In this document: positions 17,219-23,355 of the stretch, piece by piece
Position numbering within the stretch: the first letter of the stretch is position 1
Layout of the letters: each line of letters opens with the position of its first letter
Assembly (NCBI GenBank): GCA_001513075.1
Contig: LFSE01000123.1
Location: forward strand, 1 to 40,639
Direction of reading: 5' to 3'
Length of the DNA stretch: 40,639 bases
Source: Clostridiales bacterium DTU074
Lineage (GTDB): Bacteria; Bacillota; Clostridia; Caldicoprobacterales; Caldicoprobacteraceae
The notes under the pieces: model-generated
What the model was told of the DNA's origin: nothing
Database searches by the model: none
The model's input: only the letters and a program-made list of their open reading frames with translations
Translations under genes and position numbers: made by a program

Positions 17219-19667
17219 TTTCACCTGAATGGCCGTTTCCCGCTTTTACCTTTATTCCCTCAAGGCTTCCGTATAAAACCTTTACATCCGTTTCAAGCTT
17301 GCCGGTAACCTTGTCACGCTTTTGTGAGTATATGCCCCATGCCTTGCCACAGCTGAAGAAACAGGAAAAGTCATCCTTATTGATCACGGGATCGAAAGAA
17401 ATTTCGCCTTTTACAAGGTCAAACTTATAACCGCTCAGGGCAGGGATAAGAGCCCAGCTGGCTAACGATCTGGCATAGTGGTTGCCGCATTCCACTTCAT
17501 TCCAGGGATTTCGTCTGATTCCGTCGTGCCTGTCCCTGACCGCCTTGACTATTGTTAAACCTTCATCTATAAAACCTTCATAGATGAGATGGGCAGCAAC
17601 CTGGTATTCAATACCTGTCCATACTTCATCCGAATAAACGAAAGGAAATTTGGGCCTTCCACCGTAAGGCCAGGAACAAAGCACCAGGCCTTTTTCGTCA
17701 TTCAATGCATAGGTACGCTGTGTATTGCAGTGATCGTAAAAGTTTTCGAAGAAGTTATATTTGAACACCGAGTATATGGCTTTTTTGATATGATCCTCGG
17801 GCAATATATAACCCAGTCCTGCTACATGGGACAGCAGCTGGCCAAGAATCTGATCGGACAGACATCCCTTCCCGTATTGATACTTATACTCATTAACATT
17901 GTCTATTGCCTGGATATAGTACTCGCCGTTCCACAGCATTTCATCCATTCTGGCCGAACCAAGTTCCAAAGCCTTTCTGTATCTTTCGGCACTTTCCGTA
18001 TCACCAAGAGTTTCCGCCATCTCCGCACCGGCCTTCAACGCTCCGAAAAACATGGAGTTGACCAGGCTGTTGGGACCATAGAATTCAATATCATATGTAT
18101 TGTGCTGCTGGCTGTCCAACACAAAATCCCCGTCCGAGTCCCAGTGGGTAAAAGCAAAGTCCAGTGCCTTTTTAGCATTGGCCCATACCTGTTTCAAAAA
18201 ATCGTTATCGCCGCTCAACTTCCAATCGCGATATAGCCGTATAATACATCCCAACTGTCCATCAGCGGCAGGATGATAATCAAACATATCACCAAAAAGC
18301 CTCTTTGTCCTGAATGCCATTTTCCCATCGGCATCAGTTTCCACATTGAACTCAGTAAGCCTGAAGTCCCTCTCCAGTGAAGGGAACAAAAAAGCCAGAG
18401 TCTGGGTATAATTCCATACATGTGTACAGTTGCCCTCACAGCAGCCGGCTCCGTCAAAACAGCCCTCCCAGCCAAAGAACTTGCCATTTTCCAGCCAAAA
18501 ACAGGTAGTGCTCCGTATGACGGTTATATTGCTGGCGACTGCATCTATAACGTAGTCGGGAAGAGTGCTGTTAAATAACGCATCGTGGAAATCAACGGTG
18601 CTTTTATAAAGCCTGTCGTAATTGCTCATAGTGTATCTAGCCACATCCCAGGCATCTTTAAATCGCACAGCATAGTGGTTTCTCGTCATTTGACAATCGC
18701 AGGCAGATCCGCAACACTCCTGAGACCAGTTATTGATGCGATTGGGGAAATACCAGGTGAGTAAAAACAAAAACTCCTTTTCGCCATGAGCATCTATAGT
18801 ATCGTAAGCACCTATACTGCCAAATCTGTAGGAATGGTCGGCCGGTGGAAAACCGGTATCGCTTTCATACTCAAACCTACCGTCATCCGAGAAATCGTCC
18901 CACATATCCTGAAAAGAATCAAACCAGTTGCCCACATACCAGTTCGGTTTTACCGTTACGTTGGGTGCCGTAGTTGAAAGCGACAAATTTCCATATCGGA
19001 GATGTCGCTTGTCAAGCTCAGCCCCATAGAAATAAATCCCGGAAAACCCCTTATCCTGCCTGTATTCATTCGTGTTTCCTTTCATAAAATCCATTTTGGG
19101 ATATATAAACACCCCAAGACCATCGAAACCCGCGGGGTTCATCAGAGAGCCGGCTATGGATACGTCAACGGGCTTATCAGTCAGATTCTTTACTTTATAT
19201 TTCAGCACAGCACAGGGAATCCCCGAATCATCGGGATTCAAAGGAATGAAAGGTGTGAAAGCTTCCAGACAAACTTCAACCGGCATACCTTTATCCTGCA
19301 GCTTCACCCAGACGAAGGGATACTCCCCTCGAAGCTGGGACTTTTCAAACCTGGGCATCCCAGCAACCTGACCCGGATTAAGGCCATGGGAGTCGGAATA
19401 AGGCGGGCTGATGCGACTTTCCAAAACCTTTGTTACAGGGGCCTCCCCCTCTTCCTTAACCCAAATAGCGAAAAAGGAGTAGGGCAGCACACAGCCTTTG
19501 TTCGGTTTATTGAAAATTTCCCAGTCCCTAAATTCGCCCCTGGCGCCTATAGAAACGTTGCCGGTCCCAATCCCTCCAAGCAAAAAGGCTGCCTCGTTCA
19601 TTGTTCTGTCAAAGCTGCGAAAGTTACCATAAGAGTATAGTTCTTCCTTTGGGAATACCTTTGACAT
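17208..19667 (-). CDS. GH116-family glycosidase (glucosylceramidase/GBA2-like; beta-glucosidase or beta-xylosidase)
   Basis: An 819-aa protein matching family GH116. An N-terminal beta domain carries GGIGTGNVSIGARGEFRDWEIFN. A catalytic (alpha/alpha)6 region has CTHVWNYTQTLAFLFPSLER and HNTYDIEFYGPN. Near the C-terminus are WTGIEYQVAAHLIYEG and ARSLASWALIPALSGY. Length is close to characterised bacterial members (about 800 aa). No signal peptide, so it is cytoplasmic. The family cleaves beta-glucosides or beta-xylosides; I do not assign catalytic residues by number. The ATG at 19667 has AGGAGGTTTTAGC, among the best sites in the window. It heads the kinase/regulator operon. Confidence 0.92.
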   Translation of the reverse strand: MSKVFPKEELYSYGNFRSFDRTMNEAAFLLGGIGTGNVSIGARGEFRDWEIFNKPNKGCVLPYSFFAIWVKEEGEAPVTKVLESRISPPYSDSHGLNPGQVAGMPRFEKSQLRGEYPFVWVKLQDKGMPVEVCLEAFTPFIPLNPDDSGIPCAVLKYKVKNLTDKPVDVSIAGSLMNPAGFDGLGVFIYPKMDFMKGNTNEYRQDKGFSGIYFYGAELDKRHLRYGNLSLSTTAPNVTVKPNWYVGNWFDSFQDMWDDFSDDGRFEYESDTGFPPADHSYRFGSIGAYDTIDAHGEKEFLFLLTWYFPNRINNWSQECCGSACDCQMTRNHYAVRFKDAWDVARYTMSNYDRLYKSTVDFHDALFNSTLPDYVIDAVASNITVIRSTTCFWLENGKFFGWEGCFDGAGCCEGNCTHVWNYTQTLAFLFPSLERDFRLTEFNVETDADGKMAFRTKRLFGDMFDYHPAADGQLGCIIRLYRDWKLSGDNDFLKQVWANAKKALDFAFTHWDSDGDFVLDSQQHNTYDIEFYGPNSLVNSMFFGALKAGAEMAETLGDTESAERYRKALELGSARMDEMLWNGEYYIQAIDNVNEYKYQYGKGCLSDQILGQLLSHVAGLGYILPEDHIKKAIYSVFKYNFFENFYDHCNTQRTYALNDEKGLVLCSWPYGGRPKFPFVYSDEVWTGIEYQVAAHLIYEGFIDEGLTIVKAVRDRHDGIRRNPWNEVECGNHYARSLASWALIPALSGYKFDLVKGEISFDPVINKDDFSCFFSCGKAWGIYSQKRDKVTGKLETDVKVLYGSLEGIKVKAGNGHSGENDA

Positions 19668-19729
19668 GCTAAAACCTCCTTAGTTTTATATAATAAAATC
19701 AAACGGCTCCGGAAAGTTCGTTCTCCAAC

Positions 19730-20175
19730 TTATTTCCCATGCCGTCTGTCCCTATACCTATGACATAAGCCTTTTCTCTGCTCACAAATTATTTCACCTG
19801 AACCACAGAAAGGACAGGCATACCTATCCTGCCCATAGTTTTTGTTATAAATTTCACCACAATTCAAACACCTGAATTGGCATAAACCTATAATATAATT
19901 GCCTCCGCCTATGTGTATTGCATTGCCCTGTATAAGTGCCATTGCCACCTTTTTTCTGGCGCTGTCTATGATATTCTGAAATGTCTGTCTGGAAATCTGC
20001 ATCCTCTCGGCACATTCTTCCTGATTGAGCCCCTCAATATCCTTCAATCTCATGGCTTCAAGTTCTTCCACCTTGAGATTAATTTCTTTAACCTCATGCC
20101 TTTTTTACCCAGCGGTATGAAATAAGTGTTTTTCGGAAAGAACTCAACCCTTGTGCATTTTATTGGTCTCGCCAT
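19730..20175 (-). pseudogene. DUF134/UPF0251 DNA-binding protein gene with a frameshift
   Basis: Two frames together give a full UPF0251 protein. The first begins at ATG 20175 (MARPIKCTRVEFFPKNTYF, RBS GGGAGG). The second carries VEELEAMRLKDIEGL, the helix-turn-helix (ECAERMQISRQTFQNII) and a C-terminal zinc ribbon with CLNC and CPFC. The frames change at a run of six A (20101-20106 on the minus strand); seven would restore one reading frame. It is either a real inactivating deletion, phase variation or a sequencing error. The intact family is about 130-150 aa and is thought to be a DNA-binding regulator. The downstream frame alone has an internal ATG at 20071. Confidence 0.75.
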
Positions 20176-20365
20176 TTGTTTGCCTCCCTGCATTTTTTGC
20201 GGTTTTGTTCAACCTCAAATATTCTACAGCAATTTTCTTTTCGTTGATACCTATTATATCATTACACTTAACGCATTGGAAATGAAAATGTAGGGGTTTT
20301 TTACTGTGGCTCTTCAACTCATAATAACTTACCCCATCCTCTTTTTTGCTGTTTTTTTTTGCAGG
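20144..20365 (-). pseudogene. Remnant of a Fur-family regulator
   Basis: A 73-codon frame opened by a TAG reads YYELKSHSKKPLHFHFQCVKC then IIGINEKKIAVEYLRLNK. This matches the second half of Fur/PerR proteins: the Y-E-L-K strand, His-rich metal site, CxxC structural zinc pair and dimerisation helix. It lacks a start codon and the DNA-binding half. Its 3' part runs into the DUF134 ribosome binding site and start, where the match ends. Identification is by motif recognition only. Confidence 0.6.
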
Positions 20366-20484
20366 CTAATGTGCACGACCGAAAATTTTAAGCACGCCAT
20401 AATATAATTAGCAGATGCGAATTATATTACACATCCAGATTATGTTATTCTCAAATTCCGATTACTTATGGTCTTGTTAATAAC

Positions 20485-20532
20485 AAAAAACCTTACGGCA
20501 AACGAGATATCCATGCATTTACCGTAAGGTTT
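20485..20532 (-). terminator. Rho-independent terminator on the minus strand
   Basis: A 15-bp stem with one mismatch (20488-20502 with 20518-20532) is followed on the minus strand by six T (20490-20485). It lies downstream of the DJ-1 gene and the phosphoesterase remnant. Confidence 0.85.
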
Positions 20533-20587
20533 GCATCCCGTTTATAATGATAATAGAGAATCGCACACCAAATCATTCACTTCAAAA

Positions 20588-20746
20588 CTATAAAGCATGT
20601 GTTGCAATATTGTAATCTCTTACGTTCAAAGCCTTCTCAACAAATTCCAATCCCGGTTCAGCTTTTCTTCCCTCTATGGAACACACATGATTTGCCTTGC
20701 CGATATAATGAATATCAGTAAAAATTAATACATTTATACGCTTCAT
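20588..20746 (-). pseudogene. 52-codon remnant of a metallophosphoesterase
   Basis: The product would begin MKRINVLIFTDIHYIGK and continue GLEFVEKAL, the N-terminus of a calcineurin-like phosphoesterase with the first D-x-H metal motif. It then ends NVRDYNIATHAL, which looks like such a protein's C-terminus. All the middle motifs (GD, GNHE, GHTH) are missing, so it cannot be catalytic. It retains a ribosome binding site (GGTGAT) and starts 52 bases after the DJ-1 gene; a terminator follows. An in-frame internal deletion explains it best. A bona fide small protein is the alternative. Confidence 0.55.
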
Positions 20747-20798
20747 TTAATCACCACACAACGACTCAATTATGAAAAACAACAGGCTGCTTCAGAAT

Positions 20799-21350
20799 TC
20801 AAGCCTTATACAGAATACGCTTCTTTAATTCATCGGCCTTTTCCTGTCCTAAAAGGTATTCGATTATAGTTATAGCAAAATCTACCGCCAAAGCAGGTCC
20901 TCTTGCAGTGATAATATTTCCATCCCTAACCACACCCTGCTGCTGATATATACCACCCGACAGCTGGTCTTCAAAGCCCGGATAGGAGGTAATACTTTTA
21001 CCTTCTATCACCCCGGCCTTTTTTAGAACTATAGGTCCGGCACATATTGCAGCTACAAGTTTATTTGCTCTGGCCATATCCTTTACAATTTCTATCACCC
21101 TGGAGTTATCCCTAAGATTGGTTGCACCCGGCATCCCTCCCGGAATAATCACTCCATCATATCCATCTATGCTGTCAATCTGGTCTATGGTCTTGTCGGC
21201 CATTACCGGGATATCATGTGATCCCTTCACCTCCCTGTTTTGAGTAATGGATACCATATCCACCGTTACATCCACCCTCCTTAAGTAATCCACCGTCGTC
21301 AAAGCTTCCACTTCTTCAAAACCATCAGCCAAAAATACTATGATTCTCAT
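20799..21350 (-). CDS. DJ-1/PfpI family protein (YajL-like)
   Basis: A 183-aa cytoplasmic protein of the DJ-1 group. The nucleophile-elbow Cys is C103 in AAICAGP, the conserved Glu lies in ADGFEEVEA (8-16), and GVIIPGGMPGA is the family glycine-rich loop. The sequence is closest to the YajL/ThiJ branch, which has been linked to deglycase or chaperone activity; the exact role is debated. The ATG at 21350 has GGGAGGTTTAAAAT. A phosphoesterase remnant follows on the same strand. 250 bases upstream are gene-free. Confidence 0.93.
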   Translation of the reverse strand: MRIIVFLADGFEEVEALTTVDYLRRVDVTVDMVSITQNREVKGSHDIPVMADKTIDQIDSIDGYDGVIIPGGMPGATNLRDNSRVIEIVKDMARANKLVAAICAGPIVLKKAGVIEGKSITSYPGFEDQLSGGIYQQQGVVRDGNIITARGPALAVDFAITIIEYLLGQEKADELKKRILYKA

Positions 21351-21606
21351 ATTTTAAACCTCCCTCAATTATTATTTTGTTATTCGGCATCTTTATGAAC
21401 TTATTCGTCTTTTTATCTTTGTTGCGCTGTTTCAATGACATTTGACAATTATGAAGAGTTTCAAATGATTGTTGAGACTTTACAAAAGCATATCGCTTTC
21501 TTGTCCCAAAACATGGGATTATTTGATTCGGGAATGAAAAGTATGTAATTCATGGGCCAGCCTTGCCGGTTCAGTTAAGAGTATATATTCATCGTTATCA
21601 GTATGA

Positions 21607-21987
21607 TCATTTCTTCCAATTATAGGGCAGAAGCTGTTCGAGGGTGACTACCCTGCCCTCTGCCACCATAACCTCCGCCTTAATATTTTCGTCGTGTAGC
21701 TGGCTTATAAATTCCCGACAGCGTCCGCAAGGAGGCAAAATACTTCCGTCCCAATCAACAGCAACCATCTTTAATACGCGGTTCTGGCCTGCGGTAATCA
21801 TGGCAGCGGCAGCGGCATGCTCGGCACAAAAACCCATTGAACACGCCGTATCTATGCACACCCCCGTATAAACATTTCCCCCTTCGGAAAGTATGGCAGC
21901 CCCCACTCCGCCGGCTTCTGCATATTCCGAAAGCTTTCGAGGATTTAATACCGCTTTTGCCCTTTCATATAATTCATCAAAACTCAT
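21607..21987 (-). CDS. Cytidine deaminase family protein
   Basis: A 126-aa zinc-dependent deaminase. The active site has CAE (C54, E56) and PCGRC (C87, C90), the pattern of the short homotetrameric Cdd/blasticidin-S deaminase group. It would convert cytidine or deoxycytidine to the uridine form for pyrimidine salvage. The sequence differs from classical Cdd, with GGVGAAILSEGGNVYTGVCID where Cdd has its substrate loop, so another nucleoside or analogue cannot be excluded. The ATG at 21987 has GGAGGAATTGTAT; an upstream ATG at 22002 overlaps this site. Confidence 0.88.
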   Translation of the reverse strand: MSFDELYERAKAVLNPRKLSEYAEAGGVGAAILSEGGNVYTGVCIDTACSMGFCAEHAAAAAMITAGQNRVLKMVAVDWDGSILPPCGRCREFISQLHDENIKAEVMVAEGRVVTLEQLLPYNWKK

Positions 21988-22194
21988 ATACAATTCCTCC
22001 ATATCGGATAAAAATATCTTTCAATTATCCTGGAAAGTCCGTTCCTTACCGGCAATTTTATTCCGTAAACCTCTTTTTATCCCAAGCCATCTACCGTATC
22101 TATACGTATTTATTATACATTAAATTCCTCTATCACAACAGCCCCAACCGCTCCTCTGCCCCTCAAATCCTTTCATCTCTATGCCTGTTTAAAC

Positions 22195-22229
22195 AAAAAA
22201 GGCTCCATACTTCTGTATTGAGCCTTTTT
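22195..22229. terminator. Bidirectional rho-independent terminator
   Basis: GGCTC-C-ATAC pairs with GTAT-T-GAGCC (one mismatch) around TTCT, flanked by A6 and T5 runs. On the minus strand it lies about 60 bases after the small membrane protein gene at 22287, which it probably ends. Confidence 0.85.
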
Positions 22230-22286
22230 AGCCTTGTATTTCCATAACTCTCACCTTTTCACTTAATTATTTATTCGTTTTATTGC

Positions 22287-22445
22287 TCAACTGTTACTGT
22301 AAATTCTGTCATACTCATTCTCTTGTATATTAAATTGGCGCACCATAAAGCCATGGTAGTTATATTTACGACATCCTACTAGAAGAACAAGGACTACGCT
22401 TGCCAGAACCAGGCCGACTGCAGTGAAGAAAAACACACGCAACAT
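22287..22445 (-). CDS. Small single-pass membrane protein of unknown function
   Basis: A 52-codon gene reading MLRVFFFTAVGLVLASVVLV, then LLVGCRKYNYHG and a polar tail with QENEYDRIYSNS. One transmembrane helix covers about residues 4-24, with a Cys at 25 that could be a lipobox-like or cytoplasmic-edge residue. It has a ribosome binding site (GGGGGTGTCACT before ATG 22445), a candidate promoter at 22526-22554 with a leader of about 75 bases, and a terminator at 22195. This gene architecture supports a real small protein. I do not recognise the family. Confidence 0.65.
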   Translation of the reverse strand: MLRVFFFTAVGLVLASVVLVLLVGCRKYNYHGFMVRQFNIQENEYDRIYSNS

Positions 22446-22525
22446 AGTGACACCCCCCTGCTATTTGTTTTAGTACCGATTGCTTCTAAGAATACAACAC
22501 TACGATTATTTCTACCGGCAATTAA

Positions 22526-22554
22526 ATGATATCAGAATTCAACGACAATTGCAA
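22526..22554 (-). promoter_or_regulatory. Candidate promoter of the small membrane protein gene
   Basis: Minus strand: TTGCAA (22554-22549), a 17-base spacer and TATCAT (22531-22526). Confidence 0.5.
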
Positions 22555-22625
22555 GTATAGTTATTTTTATTGCAATTTTGTTTCAGAATGGTATCCTTAT
22601 TTGTTGCGTAAATATCAACAATCTA

Positions 22626-22679
22626 TGCGCATTTCGGACATCTGCAAGCATAAATAATGCTTTTTGCCCGAAATGTGCA
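22626..22679. repeat. 54-base imperfect hairpin
   Basis: TGCGCATTTCGG (22626-22637) pairs with CCGAAATGTGCA (22668-22679, one G-U pair), and inside it AAGCAT pairs with ATGCTT around AAATA. There is no T-tract on either side, so it is not a standard terminator. It lies between two minus-strand genes, and its function is unknown. Confidence 0.6.
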
Positions 22680-22754
22680 GGATTTATCCTCTATAAGCGT
22701 CATTTAGTTCGAACATCAATTGAATTCTATTGTGAAATATTTTGCAGTTTTCAG

Positions 22755-23150
22755 TCAGTTATTTGTTTGGTTTTTGGCAGATTGCCGATATCCCTTTATT
22801 TTTTCTGCTGACAGCTTTTGATATTCTTCACCTGGCATACCAATCTCTTTTACCATTTTAACCTTTAGCTTTCGCTTTGTTAAAAACTCCAAACCTTTGC
22901 CCATGGTCGTTCTTGGATGAGCGTAAATATCCACATCAATCTCAATAGGTTCATCGACAATGTATAGATAGCCATATTCCCTTCCATTATGGAAAATCGA
23001 ATTGTCATCCTCAATTGCAAGTATCGTCGGTTTATGAGAAAATGCCTCTGCAAGCTGCTTCCACTGCGTAATCGTACTACCTTCTTCAAGAACTTCAAAT
23101 ACTTTATTTGAACCATGATACCAGATTCCTTTTGAGTTAACAAATTGCAT
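22755..23150 (-). CDS. Hypothetical protein with a YHGS motif (possible ADP-ribosyltransferase-like fold), probably N-terminally truncated
   Basis: A 131-aa protein with IWYHGSNKVFEVLEEGSTI, then AEAFSHKPTIL, GYLYIVDEPIE and HPRTTMGKGLEFLTKR. The Y-H-G-S-x-x-x-F opening resembles the NAD-binding start of ADP-ribosyltransferase-like folds, but I cannot place the catalytic Glu, so the role is unknown. The ATG at 23150 has GGAGGATAAA. The same frame is open upstream to an ATG at 23339 except for a single TGA (23244-23246), and the upstream part looks coding (YDDESKLWWLQQKRIFAADG). It may therefore be a truncated form of a longer protein. It lies directly downstream of the GH78 gene. Confidence 0.6.
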   Translation of the reverse strand: MQFVNSKGIWYHGSNKVFEVLEEGSTITQWKQLAEAFSHKPTILAIEDDNSIFHNGREYGYLYIVDEPIEIDVDIYAHPRTTMGKGLEFLTKRKLKVKMVKEIGMPGEEYQKLSAEKIKGYRQSAKNQTNN

Positions 23151-23355
23151 TTTATCCTCCGTATTTTCAATTTCTTTTCCATCCGCAGCAAATATCCTCT
23201 TCTGCTGAAGCCACCATAATTTGGATTCATCATCATATATGTATCATACAGCCATGCCTTTCCCAAACTTCATTGACATGCCCGTCTTAATTTTTACAAC
23301 CATATCCCTGAACAAACATGCAAGGTTTGACACCGTCATGAGGTATACAACACCA

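Noticed and set aside
21435-21548. Plus-strand 37-codon frame reading MTFDNYEEFQMIVETLQKH
   Set aside because: The composition looks protein-like, but there is no ribosome binding site or recognised family, and the length is within chance.
22578-22811. Plus-strand 77-aa ORF with a CPKC motif
   Set aside because: It crosses the 54-base hairpin and runs antisense to the YHGS gene, without a ribosome binding site.
23244-23246. TGA as a selenocysteine codon
   Set aside because: I see no clear stem-loop directly downstream of the TGA. A nonsense change is simpler; kept only as an alternative in the finding.
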